Positions 21,631 to 32,731 of a stretch of DNA of 64,000 nucleotides are shown here, piece by piece. Both the position numbers and the translations under genes were made by a program. Source of the stretch: Dacryopinax spathularia (taxonomy: Eukaryota > Basidiomycota > Dacrymycetes > Dacrymycetales > Dacrymycetaceae); NCBI GenBank assembly GCA_037974965.1, contig JBBPFI010000013.1, positions 124,001 to 188,000 of the forward strand, given 5' to 3'. Under the pieces are notes generated by a model, which did no database searches, was not told the DNA's origin, and worked only from the letters and a program-made list of their open reading frames with translations. Every line of letters starts with the position of its first letter. The stretch's first letter is position 1.

Positions 21631-23820
21631 ATGCACATCCAGGCTATCAAGTCTCTATCTTGGAAGATGGTAAGTATCAACTGTACCTCACCCACGGCCG
21701 GTCATCTTATGGATCATTCGTAGCACGGCAAACGCAGGCGCGAGGCAAATGCCGTGCTGTATGGCCTTCCAACGGAGATCTGGCTTCAGATCTTTGAGCT
21801 GCTGGACACGAACTGCATCATGTTCCAGCGACTGGCGCGGACATGCCATCTCTTCCGGGAGCTCTGCCTGCCGCTTCAATATCGCAGAATACAAGTCGCC
21901 CATACAGCTGTGAGGCTTAATCGAAGGGAGGCTGCTCGCTGGATATTTGAAATGGGTTGGGACGTCCTGAGGTCCTTCGCTCACGAGCATATTGATCGCA
22001 TGAAGACCTTGTCAGGCATCAAGCGAGTGCTGCAGAACCTATCCGCAGGTGCTCCAGTGACCAGCAACATCGGACGGTCTGACATGATCAAGAGCTGGAC
22101 GCTTTGCATGCCGATCGATGTGGCCTTCCCGCCGCAGGGCGAATCGCCGATATATAGCTGGGTTAGAGAAGCTCGACTTCAATATGCGTCGCTGGGGCTG
22201 CACAGGGCTTCATTCCCCCCGTATCCTCTGAAGCACAGTGGAATTGGAGCGATGTTGACACGAATGGAGCAGCTGTCTAAGCTAGTCATCTGCGAGGTGG
22301 AGCTGGATCCATGTCTGATTGAGCTTCTCCTAGCTCTGCCATCGTTGAAAGAGTTGGAGCTCTGCGAGGTCAACATTCCGGCGGATCTGGCACCAGCTGG
22401 GCTTCAACCCTGCTCTGAGCTCAGGACATTGAAGCTGATGAAAGCTAATCCATATCGGACGGCGGTGGACACACTCTTTTCCCAACTGCACTGCACAAAT
22501 CTGCGATCCCTGACCGTGGGATGGGTGGTTATTCCCCCGGACTTCTTCAGCTTATTGTACAACCATCTTCGCCCTCACTGTCTGGAAGCATTGCATTTGC
22601 CTTGCGACGTGGACAGCTGGGTCTGGATCTGGGAATCCGCTCCGCGCCGACTTATGCTTGATCACACCTGGATCACCTTCCTTCAATCCCAGAAGCGTAT
22701 TAGAGCGCGTTCGGTAACCAAAAACCTCCATCTAGAGGATTGTATCTCGGAGGCAGCTTGATGACAGATTCGATCTTCAGAATAGAGGTGAGATAGACAA
22801 TTGTGCACTGTTCGGTGCAACACCTCTATCTCACCAAATCTCCACTTTTCAGGGTCCCCGCGGGCGCAAAGGTTGAGGTTGAGGTGCGAGATAGAGCTTT
22901 GAGCTCTATCTTCGGGACTCTATCTCGAGGTGGCTTTTCAATTCAAAAAGGGTCCACTATTTCGAGGTCGAGGTTGCTCAATCTTGTTACCGAACGCACC
23001 TCTACCTGCGGAAGCTCTTCTCGGAAAACCCCCAAGATAGACCCTCTATCTTGCCAGATTTTGTGTTACCGAACGCGCTCTTAGGTCTCTTCAATTGGAT
23101 GGTGACGTAACCCGGTCTTCTTCTCAGCCCCCCTACCTGGCGGAGTATCTCAATGATTTGACCGTATGGAAAGGCAGCGTGGATCAAGTGGACATGTTGA
23201 GGGGCTGCCTGGTATCAAGCGTTTCCCTCATGGAGGTCTGCTGGGAGAGCCATCTGGTATTGCAGCACGATGTCCTAGCGGGGCTGGAGGCTTGTTTGGG
23301 CACAATCCGCCATCTTAAGCTCTCGCTGTCTTGCAAGACATGGCACTTTACATCGCTCTCTCCGAACAGAACCCTCCTGGCTTCGTATCTGGAGGAGTTG
23401 GAGACTCACGGTAGCTCGTCGTATGCGCCGGTAAGCAAGCATCTCACGAGGAGGGAAAACTGCCTCTTGACGATATCTCTTCCTCACAACTTGAAGGCGA
23501 AGCCCCAACCGTTCGCCTGGCTGGACCAAATGAGATCCCTCACTCGCCTGGAAGTCCAGAACTGCCATGGCTTACCTGAATGTTTCCCACCTTGGGTGTG
23601 CCCGGAGGAATCACTCCACACGATTGCCTTTGCAATCATCAAGCAACGCCCCACCTTGCACAAACTCACTTTGGATTGGGTCGACTTCGTTCACGTGGGC
23701 GATGGCGGTTGGCGTGCATACAAGGCTGGGAAGGGGGATGAGGAGCTTCCGGGTCTGTGGATGCAGGTTTCCCGGGAGCGAGACCTCGATCTCGACTTTG
23801 TTAGTGTCATAATCGGTTAG
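21631..23820 (+). pseudogene. F-box/LRR-like gene, subfamily 2, interrupted by a MITE
   Basis: Exon 1 (21631-21669, 13 codons) splices at phase 0 to an exon starting 21724 that encodes VLYGLPTEIWLQIFELLDTNCIM (F-box-like) and then LRR-like repeats. At 22703 a 378-bp element interrupts the exon. The frame then runs into element sequence and stops at 22761 (about 359 residues). Beyond the element the original frame resumes exactly at the target site and runs to a stop at 23820, including LDWVDFVHVGDGGWRAY, the block that ends the paralog at 28.1 kb. An optional intron at 23431-23496 (66 nt) matches the position of an intron in that paralog. Before insertion the protein would have been about 560-585 residues, close to the 555 of its paralog. 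No splice pair I tested removes the element in frame, so the copy is probably non-functional or makes a shortened protein. Confidence 0.8.
22703..23080. mobile_element. PIF/Harbinger-type MITE, 378 bp
   Basis: The ends are perfect 16-bp inverted repeats (GAGCGCGTTCGGTAAC on the left, its reverse complement on the right), and a 3-bp direct duplication TTA lies at 22700-22702 and 23081-23083. TTA/TAA target sites and GC-rich ends followed by GGTA fit PIF/Harbinger miniature elements. No transposase is encoded. Inside, the motif CTCTATC or its reverse recurs at least six times, and a 10-bp inverted pair (GGTGAGATAG / CTATCTCACC) brackets a small loop. These look like subterminal repeats. The perfect ends suggest a young insertion. 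Confidence 0.9.
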
Positions 23821-25090
23821 TAAGTAGGTGTGGACTCGGAGTGCAGGAGCAAATGCGAGCACAAGTTGACTGTCCCATGTACTAACACATAGCCATGGCC
23901 ATACCGTCACCCAGCCCATTTCTCTTACCGCTTCTGCCCAAATAAGACGGTCCAAACAGGAAGGCGTACGGAGATCTGAAGCTGTCCCTCGTTGCCTTGC
24001 CGGAGAGGAGGGTGGATCTGTGGTTGCTCTTCTAATCGACCGGGAGCTGTACGCTGAACCCAACTTTATGAGCTCATACGATATAGGATGGAATGGGGAT
24101 CGGAGCATATAACCACGAAAAGGCTGTTGAGCTGGTCGACTTTCGGAGCAATATTCTCCAAAGTAGGCAACTGCAGGTGACTGAATCGCAGAGGCGACGA
24201 GAGTGGGTGTCTCGGAGGTTTCGTCGGTCCTCTTGCACGTGAGCGACGCGACACGTCACACCCAAACAAAGGACCCTCATCATCATCACCCTCATCATCG
24301 CCCATCATCTGTCTCATCACCTGTCTCATAACAACTCCCAAACCTTCTGCGGGGTATGTGCACGTAACCGGTCTGGGCTCGGAGTCAATAGCCGGCAACC
24401 TCCAACTCGCCTTCGGCCATCAGAGGGTGCTTCCTTGCTTGGCTTGAGACACGGCGCTGCAGCCTCCACTGTCCCGTTTGGGCGGGGGTCTTGATGTTAT
24501 CTATTCGGCAAGTCTTCCACTTTCCTGGCCGGATTGGGAAGAGAGACGAACAGAGCGTGAGGGAAAGGCTCTGTTCTCGGTGAGAACGTCGGCGGGTCGG
24601 CACGGATCCTGTAAAGTGGATCAAGAGGCGGGACCGAGCCCCGCATCCTCATCCGGTGCACCTGGTATACTGTATATCGTTATCGCTGATGTGTGTGAGG
24701 TGTATGATGAGCTGTATGACGGCGCACTTGCTTCTATCACGGGGAAAAGAAGCCCAACAAGTGCGAATGGTTCGGATCGCGGGATGGGCGGGGTGTTGGT
24801 GCCAGCGGGAGAGTCGCGTCATGATTCTATTACTTAGCTGGATGACTCTGTTTGGACGAAGGTCGTATGCACGAGGATCAGTCGGTTGAGCCGATGATGA
24901 CAGCAAACCCCGCGTAAGAAGACAAAGTACGAATGCTGCCCGGCAGATGCGGCTCGACGTTGCGGGAGATTCCCGCTCAGCCCCTGAAAAATCAATAGGT
25001 CGGTGTCCTGTGACGCCCCCTTCCTCTCACCGTTCCTGGCAACCCCTCGCCTTCCAGGCAGAATATTGAGCTGCCTATGAGCGGTTAGGC
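23821..25090. other. Intergenic stretch without a supportable gene
   Basis: Several short frames exist on both strands. One minus-strand frame near 24070-24240 contains a leucine-spaced stretch (LQLPTLENIAPKVDQL) that might be a decayed LRR remnant of the local F-box family. The match is too short to annotate. Confidence 0.4.
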
Positions 25091-25640
25091 TGGACAAAAT
25101 ACCACGGAGGTATTCTGGTTTGTCCAGGCCCAAATCTCCCCAAGTTTCCCCACATCATCCCACATCATCCCACATTATCCCACGTCCCCCTCCCTTATCC
25201 CTAACTTGCCCGCACATCCCAAAAGGACCCATAACATCCCCGATTATCCTAATGTTCCCTGAATATTCACTATCGCCCCCAGATCATCCCACGAGTTACC
25301 CCACACCAGCCCAAATCATCCCACATTGTCCCAAATCATCCCACGTTCTCCCATACTCCCCCACACAACTTTTCTCGTACCACGGATTGTTTGGCATTGC
25401 CACTGACTTTAGCAGACCGGAGAATGTGGGAATGTGCGGGAGGATGTGGGGAGTATTGGGCAGCTGTGGGAGGACTGTGGGATACATTGGGAGGGCTTGG
25501 GAGGGCTTGGGAGGGCTTGGGAGAGTGTCGGAGGTGTGGGGACATGTGGGATAATTCAGGAAAGTCAGGGCGGACGGAGGAGCGTCTGGGATAGCAAAGG
25601 ATGAGAAGCTTCGGATGCCTTATGCACGGTATTTTGTCCA
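25091..25640. mobile_element. Foldback-like element with TGGACAAAATACC ends
   Basis: The two ends are a perfect 13-bp inverted repeat, TGGACAAAATACC at 25091 and its reverse complement ending at 25640. GGC lies directly outside both ends and may be a target duplication. The left half is filled with diverged tandem units of the form ATCCCACAT(T/C), and the right half with the same unit in reverse (TGTGGGA), so the whole 550 bp can fold on itself. Three exact copies of a GGAGGGCTTG unit lie at about 25489-25520. No protein is encoded. The family is unassigned; foldback element or non-autonomous DNA transposon are the likeliest options. Confidence 0.65.
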
Positions 25641-25838
25641 GGCTGGCAGGTCATAAGCTGCCCCCTCCCCGCTCGCTGTCTCATCGATCCTTCCCCGCCG
25701 GCACCGGCCGGGATGTGATCACGAGAAAGAGAGGTGGTCATATCTGAGAGCTGGCTGTGATCGAGTGGTATATATGCGCGTGGGGGAGGAGGCGCGAGGG
25801 AGGCGAGTTGATACCTCCCCGCGATCGTCAGCGTCGTT

Positions 25839-27765
25839 ATGCCCGTTCCCGTCGTCTCCCTCCTCGACCTCGCTGTCCGAGATAGCATCCCGCCCATGTT
25901 GGGTAAACGTCGTACGCCCCCTCTTCCTCCCCCGTCTCACACAGTACTGTAGCTAACACCTCCCTCCTCTCGCAGCAGCCCCACCGCCGCCCTCCCGCTC
26001 TCTACCGGGTCACCTCCCCACCGAACTCTGGCTCCAGATCCTTCACCTCCTCCATCTCTCCTCCGTCCCTTCCCTCTCAGCCCCTCACGCCCCTCTCGAC
26101 CCACTCACGGCCTTGGGGAGGACATGCCAGTTCTTTCGCCTTCTCGCACAAGAAGTGAGGTGGTCGCGCGATACGCTCATATTCGACTACGCCTACCCGT
26201 CCAGCTCGAGCTCCCGTCTAAACCTGTTCGGCGCCGACCCGCAAGCTGAGCTGCTCGTGGCCTGCAGCTGTGGACGCTCAGGACCAGTGGGCGAGGGCGT
26301 CTATCCCTGCCGCAACCCAGGCTGCTCGGTCCGCTCCCTTCTCCTCGGACCTCTGCCAAACCCAGGAGTGGTCAAACATGCGAGACGGCAACCACGCGAA
26401 TCCCAGTCCTACGCCCCCACCCCTCTCCACTCGCACGCGCTTTCCCTCCTCCTACGCATGTCCACCCTAGCGACCCTAGAGCTAAAAGACACCCACTTCA
26501 CCCCCGAACTAATCGGCACGCTCGAGTCCGTCGGCACGCTCCGCCAGCTCAGTGTAGTAGGGAACTATTCCGCCGATACACTGCTACACGACTGGCGCCC
26601 GCGCCTTCGCCTCCATTCAATCAAGCTCGATACTTGGTCCCACGCGGCCAAAGAGGACTTGGAGCTGTTATTGGGAGCTATATGCGCTTCGAGCTTGAGG
26701 AGGTTCGGGTGGTTGAGGATGACGGAGCGGATTGGGCTGAGGGACGCTGCTGCTTCTCCCGGGGAGAGAGGGAGGGGGAGAGGGTACTCGCTGTTGAGGG
26801 TGTTTGGAGAGGTTTTTCCGAGGGATACGTTGGAGGTACTGGACTTGCAGTTCGCGGCTGGGACGCTCGGAAGGGGCGAGACGCTGGAGACGTTGCTCCA
26901 GCTGTTCCGCCGACAGAGGCGGGTGAAGCGGTTGGTGCTTTTCCTCAAGTGTGAACAAGCGCACCCCTGGCCGGCGGACATACTACCAGAGCTGGAGTCA
27001 TACGACGGCCCCACCTGGACAGCCCCATTCATTTGCGAGCGACCGCTCAGAGCCTTAACGCTCCGAGACAGCTGGAACGGCTCTTTCACGCGCAAGACCT
27101 CTCTCTCCGCCTCCGAACTCCGGCTTCTCTCCCCCCTCTCCCCTGCCCTCCGAAGCTTGAAACTCGATATCTGGCAACTTGACCCCCACCTATTCCCTCT
27201 CCTCGCCCAGCTTTTCCCGCACCTTGGCTCGCTGCACATGCGCTTGAGTATACCTTATCACTCCCCGGCACAGGCACTGGACTTTACGTATCCTGTTTAT
27301 AGCTTGCACCAGAAACTGGCGGAGCTTTTGCCGGAGCTGAAGGCGTTGAGGGAATTAGAGTATGACTGGGACTGGGCCCCGCCGGCTTTTCCGGACTGTT
27401 TGTTCATGTCGCCTTCGTATCCTTCCGCGCTCAGCTCCGCGACCACCTCCATCTCGGGCTCAACAGCGCCCAGCGGAGCCGGTCCAAGCGCCGTGGGCGG
27501 GTTAGGAGGAGTACGAGGAGTAGGAGCGGTAGGAGGGGTGTATACTTCCGACCCTGTAATACGCGAATACACATGGGTGGTCCGCGCTTTTTGTGGTCCT
27601 GGGTCGGAGCTGGAGAGGGTGTGCTTGAGGGGTGTTGAGTTTGTGTGTGTTGAGCGGGGTAGTCCGGGAGCGCATGGAGGAGAGTTGGGGAGGGGGAAGG
27701 CGGGGGAATGGAAGGTGTTTGGATGGGGGGAGGCGTGTTTGGGCACTGCTGTTGTGGGAGCATGA
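25839..27765 (+). CDS. F-box-like/LRR-like protein, divergent member
   Basis: Two exons (25839-25902, 25976-27765) join at phase 1 to 617 residues. After a short leader the protein reads LPGHLPTELWLQILHLLHL, an F-box-like helix start, followed by LGRTCQFFRLLAQE, the equivalent of TCHLFRELC in the neighbouring genes. A Cys-rich insert follows (ACSCGRSGPVGEGVYPCRNPGC), with spacing suggestive of a small zinc-binding knuckle; the other cluster members lack it. Leucine-rich segments fill the middle, and a Gly/Val-rich low-complexity stretch lies at about 27470-27540. It lacks the WRAY block of the other members. GC content is visibly higher than in the cluster genes. Likely an SCF adaptor by analogy; the target is unknown. 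Confidence 0.7.
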
Positions 27766-28084
27766 GGGGGGGGCGAGGTGGTTCGTTGGATAGTCTATGG
27801 GCGGGGAGGACGGAGGACGGGGTGGGTTGGGTGGAGCAGGAACTCGTGGTTTGCAAGAGATTGATGGACGGGATCGGCGGACATGTATCATAGTGGACGA
27901 CTTGGACTTGGGATACCTATCTGTAATTGTATTGAATTGAAAGTATCGGAATAGGTGGTTGTCGTGCTTCTAGACCGGGACTGGCGTTGCAAGTTCAAGC
28001 CCACGTCTGGGAGCAGTCGATTCGGGGATCACTGAATGCCATGATTTGTGCTTTGCTGCATGTTGACGTTTTTGCCCAAAGGGA
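27766..28084. other. Convergent intergenic spacer
   Basis: Short spacer between the 3' ends of convergent genes. Only 3' flanks are expected here and nothing else is seen. Confidence 0.5.
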
Positions 28085-29866
28085 TCACTCTTCTGTTCCA
28101 TCCACTGCTTCACCTCGTGGCTTGACCACCATCCACAGCTCGGGAAACTCCGCACCGCGGTATACGAAGTCGTATGCCCGCCAACCGCCGTCCCCGACAT
28201 GTACAAACTCCACGAAGTCCAGAGTGATGTTTTGCAGGGTACGGCACTGCTTCACGATCTCGAACGCCTTCCCACGCAGAATCCTGGCTGACCAGCCGCG
28301 GTTCGACCAGAGACGGGGACGGTCCTGTATCACCAAGGTTTTGAGGCTCTCCATTTGCGTTATCCATCCTAGCACATGTGCCAGGGAATCCTCCTGTGGT
28401 AGTACATGGTCAGAACAGCGGTTTCCGAGTCATAGACAGAGCATACACGGTCATGGACAGATGCACCGTAGACCTCGAGACGCTCTAGACGAGAAGCGAC
28501 GGTATCCCAGCCCGGCGAAGTCCAAGCGAACTGCCAAGGCGTGTATGAGAGAGAAAGGCGGAGGCGCTTAATAGTCCCGGAACAAGTGTTCAGAGGAGCG
28601 AGGACATCCTGCTGGAACGCAAGGTGGTCGATCGAGGAGACGTGTAGGATCGAAGCTACTGAAACGGGGCAGCCGCGTAACATCTTCAGTTGAGGCATTG
28701 TACCTTCCCACTCTCTGAGATTTCGAAGGCACGTGGTGAAGTCGAGCTGCTGTGGAGAAGAAGAGGAAGCTGCTGTTATTCGACCAAGCCTGAGAGACTT
28801 GAGATTCGCCTGGGACCTCAGAAAGGTGATCCAGGCATGGTCTGACAAATCCACTTCGGTTGATCCTTGATACACCGTCTCCCAGCTGGAAAGGTCCACA
28901 TCGCAGTCAATTTGCAGTGCTCCTAGACAATGAGGCCGAAGGTGCTTGTCCAGTACGCTGAGGAAGTCAACTGAGATGTCCGTCCAAGCTACATTCAGGC
29001 TTTGCAAGCGCGTGCAGTGCAGTTGCGAGAAGAGTATGTCCAGTGCTGTAGTATTGGGAGCCACGCACCTGACCGTAAGCGCCGTAAGCTCAGTGCATGG
29101 CTGAAAATCGTTCGGGAGAAGATTGGAATCCATACAGGCGTGGGAAATTTCCAGCTCTTTTAAGGACGGCAAGGCTAGAAGTACCGCAATGAGGCGGGCA
29201 TCTATTGCCATGCCGGAAAGCACCAGCTTGCGAACCAGCTGCAGGCGTGTCAACATGGCCAGGGTTTGATGGTGTATCGTAGGATACTCCCAACTCCAGC
29301 GCGGAACTACATCAGCAAGATGGGCTTCTCTAATCCATCCATATACAGATGGATCACTGAGAGGGAGCCTCATCGGGCCGATCGCGTCGCCGGAATCTAG
29401 TTGGTCGCAGATGTCGCGTTCGAGCGTCACCTTGCCACCGCTAAGGAGCTGCACAACCGCCCGCTTCATGCTCGACCAGGTCTCAGCAGACATATCCCGG
29501 GGTATACCGCCTGGTCTGCTGATGATAGTCCAGCCAGTGTGGAAAATCCAGCGGGCGGCTTGTTGTCGCTTTAGCCAGCGAGTTATGTGACCGATCCGTA
29601 CCGTGCGATATTGAAGCGGCAAGCAGAGTTCTCGGAAGAGACGACATGTCCATGTCAGTTGCTGCAGCATGATGTAGTTCATGTCCAACAACTCAAAGAT
29701 CTGAAGCCAAATCTCGGGCGGAAGTCGATGCAGCGTAGCATCTGCGCCTCTCTTGCGGACCGAGCGCTGTTGTTAATGTCCGATGAGATGCTGCACCGGC
29801 CCGAGCAAGCAATCGTTAATTGCCTACCTGCTTCCATATGAAGGATATGAAGGACTCATGTGGCAT
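28085..29866 (-). CDS. F-box/LRR-like protein, subfamily 2 (intact copy)
   Basis: Three exons on the minus strand (29866-29828, 29766-28447, 28393-28085) join in phase 0 to 555 residues. Exon 1 encodes 13 residues (MPHESFISFIWKQ), the same length and phase as in the MITE-split paralog. The F-box-like segment reads LHRLPPEIWLQIFELLDMNYIM. Next come CRLFRELCLPLQYRTVRIGH and LRR-like repeats. The C-terminus has LDFVEFVHVGDGGWRAYDF, shared with the paralog. The 53-nt last intron is needed to move from the DR to the EDSLAHVLGW frame; without it the frame closes at 28369. No break is seen, so this copy is probably expressed. Presumed role: substrate adaptor of an SCF ubiquitin ligase. Confidence 0.75.
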
Positions 29867-30169
29867 GGCGGTTTAGTGGATGCGAATGAGATAGGGTGCC
29901 ACGGTCGTTACGACGAAAAAGGACCACTGCAGGGTCGCGTTGCGCGTGCGTGGTAAATGTTTTCCTTACACTTTCACTTTTCTTAAACATAGCATTTCAG
30001 ACGTGCTGGATGTTCTCAATACTACCAACGCATGCAAGTTACGTTACGTAGCCGTACAATACATATAAAGTTCAATACAGCCTGAAATTGCGATGTGACG
30101 GAACAATGGAGTCGTTCACTTCAAGAATTCCACTGTGAATGTCCTTGACGTTTCGTGGACTCACATAGC
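29867..30169. other. Promoter region of the intact subfamily 2 gene
   Basis: No frame of note. The 29815-29995 part (first exon plus upstream DNA) is diverged but alignable with 32280-32430, which marks a duplicated promoter and first exon. Confidence 0.5.
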
Positions 30170-31985
30170 TCATAAAGACTCCACTCCGCGGCTGATATGA
30201 TCTGCTAGGAGATGATTTCCACTTCGACAGACGTATCCCTGAATGCCGTGGAAGTGGGAAGCTCTGAAGCTCTGATGCAGCATATTAGCATCTGCTCCAT
30301 CACATGACGGGGAAAGGGAACGCACTTCGGATACGAGCTCGTCATCCTTCCCATACGGATACGCACGCCAAAAGTCATCACCAACATAAACGTAGTCTCT
30401 CACACCTAGCGTAATCCGACGAAGAGTTGCGCAACCGGCAATGAGCCGTTGAGCCACAGGACGCAACAATCCAGAGTAAAACGCATCACGGTCCAATTGA
30501 CCCATCATGTACGCGATGTCGATATGTTCGAGAGAATTGAATCCAGCTAACCATGTTGCGGCCACCGTAAGGTACCGAAACTACGCTTTATCAGGTTTTT
30601 AGGGGACGGCGAAGTAAATCTTCCTACCGGCATAGAGTGCCATCTCTCGGAATGCCCGAAAAGGCTCAGCGATGTCACGGATGGTACTACGACAGAGAGT
30701 TCTTGATACATCCGCATTTCCAAAGCATGGAATCGGAGCACTAGAGTTCGGATTGGTCCCCGCGACGCAGACAGGCACCGCAGGAGTTGTTGGGAAAACG
30801 CCCGATATGGCCAAGGCGGGTCGACAAACACGTTTTCCACTGGTCGACCGTTCAGAAGCTGGGCTTGATCTGGAGCGCCTCGCCAACTTCGCAACTTAGG
30901 GAGAAATGTCGAGCAGTTGACGTCTTCCACCAACAATCCTGTCCAGGACACATTGAGCGACACAATTTCCGATTGTGTTTTCAAAAAATCTGGCCATTCG
31001 GACGCTGCTTCCCTTTCTTCAAGGCGCCAGGATACCGACAGAGAATGCAACGTGTCCGGAGCCAAGTGCTCCCTTACGACGGGGAAAAAGCTTGCAGGAT
31101 CGCAGTCCTGTAGGTCCAGGCTTCGCAAGTTCTTGCAAGGAAGTTGCGATAGAAGCACGGCCAAGCCGATACCAAGTGGGTGAATGATTCGAGTCAAGGT
31201 CAATGCCTTCAGGTCGCACTTTCCGTGTACTCTAGAAGGCGCGGGAAATGTCTCGAAATACGGCTGGTAGAGCGTGAGATCTTCCAGCTCGGACAGTTCG
31301 AGGACGGAATCCAGCATGGTGCGGTCCACCTCGACCAGCTGTAGCAACAATGCTCGCAAACGCGGCATTCGACGCAAAGCGAGGGCGGTACAGTGATGCA
31401 GAGGAATACCCCGGGACGTTGCAAAGAGGTCTCGTGAATCGTAAACTTCTGCATTCTCGATCCAACGGTAGATGTGTGAAGACCGATCATCCAAAAACAG
31501 TAGCGGAGGTTGTGGGAACGTTCGGCCCCAAGTCGGCGCCCTTCGATTCAGATAATAGTCGGCATGAATGCGCCATTTGTGAAGATGGATTTGTCCAGTA
31601 CTGCGCCTTTGATATCCGGACGAAAGGCACCTGGACGGAATGGGCGTACCGTACAGCCTTGACCATAATGTGCCGCCCTGAACGACGGCTCTCAACGCTT
31701 CCCATGCTGTCTCTGTGGCATAGCCAAAATACACAGTTCGGTACTGAAGGGGTTGACAGCACTCTCGAAATAAGCGGCATGTGTGCCCTAGGCGCTCCAG
31801 CATAGGGTATTCATCTCGCAGATAGGTGAAGATCTGAAGCCAGATCTCGCGCGGAATTCGATATAGGAACGCATTAGCTAGCCGTTTACGTTGTTCTGCA
31901 GGTGACGCGTAGTGAGCGACGCAGTTATTCCCAGAGCATGTGCAGACTCACGGCCTCTTAACGCGGACAAGGTCCAGCTATTCAT
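30170..31985 (-). CDS. F-box/LRR-like protein, subfamily 1
   Basis: Minus-strand exons 31985-31952 (34 nt), 31895-30628 (1268 nt) and 30580-30326 (255 nt) are firm. A last short exon starts near 30266-30274 and its end is uncertain; 30170 is one possible stop. The N-terminus reads FLYRIPREIWLQIFTYL followed by LERLGHTCRLFRECCQPLQYRTVYFGY. LRR-like repeats follow. Exon 3 holds WLAGFNSLEHIDIAY and GVRDYVYVGDDFWRAY. The first two exons have exactly the same lengths as in the gene carrying the Tc1/mariner insertion, so these two are close paralogs. I estimate 520-570 residues. Probable SCF adaptor. Confidence 0.7.
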
Positions 31986-32269
31986 TGCGGTAGAGAGCAG
32001 GAGGACGAAGTGTCGATAACGGCTGCTGCTCAACTGGATGACAAAGGCATCCCTCTCTTGTCAGTGCCTTCCGCACAACCTTTTTCCGCACGTGCCTGAG
32101 CTACCCGAATATTCGGGCGCCGCGATCCATTGTAATATGATTACCCCCCTGGGAGGCCAGCCAAGGAGGCTGTGATGGCGTGGAAACGTGCCAGCAGGAC
32201 ATGAGTGAGGTGGAATGCCTATGTGCCTGTTGACGATGCCCCATGAGCACAAGTACTGACCCGAACAAT
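31986..32269. other. Upstream DNA of the subfamily 1 gene
   Basis: No gene. It separates the start of the upstream-reading gene from the truncated 5' copy of a subfamily 2 gene. Confidence 0.4.
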
Positions 32270-32430
32270 GACTGATGCCTACCTGCTCGCGTGTGACGGA
32301 AATGAAGGAATCCGCGGGCATGGGATTTTAGCGAAACCGAGAGAGTAGGGTGAGAAGGTGGGCTGCAGAGCAAAACTGTTTCAGGGTCGTGTTGTCGATG
32401 CCTTATGGTTAAAGCCTGCCTTACACTGCA
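32270..32430 (-). pseudogene. Truncated 5' end of a subfamily 2 F-box gene
   Basis: The minus strand carries an ATG, 13 codons ending CGCGAGCAG and a GTAGGC donor (MPADSFISVTREQ, compare MPHESFISFIWKQ in the intact gene). Upstream DNA is similar to the intact gene's promoter (TGTAAGG, then CGACCCTG). An intron-like stretch ends CAACAG about 85 nt on, but after that no F-box sequence follows. Only the promoter, first exon and intron survive. Confidence 0.55.
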
Positions 32431-32731
32431 ATCTCCTTTCTCGCGACACCGTCTGTCACCCGTGTCCACTGCCCTGCACGACGAGGTAAGCAGCTTTCTT
32501 CTCACTGTGCTCTTATCACGAAAAGCCCGTGCATCATCATGTTTATATGGCCATTCCATCAGAAGTCAGCGACCTGAAAGGCGGTATGTGCGACTGAACT
32601 GTGAAATGCCGTTCCAACGCCACCAAAACAGTTCCTCAACGATGGACAATGTAGAATGGCTCATACTGGGTTGATTCCGCGGCTGATATGATCTGCTGGG
32701 ATAGAATGACAACCAGACCAGAGACCTTTCT

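Noticed and set aside
22714-23084. MITE acting as a new intron
   Set aside because: The GT and AG pairs available at its edges (GT at 22709 or 22714, AG at 23083-23084) do not restore the host frame; the tested combinations end in early stops.
23611-24398. Minus-strand frames with LRR-like leucine spacing near the split F-box gene
   Set aside because: The leucine-spaced stretch is under 40 residues, lacks an F-box start and cannot be aligned with confidence to the family.
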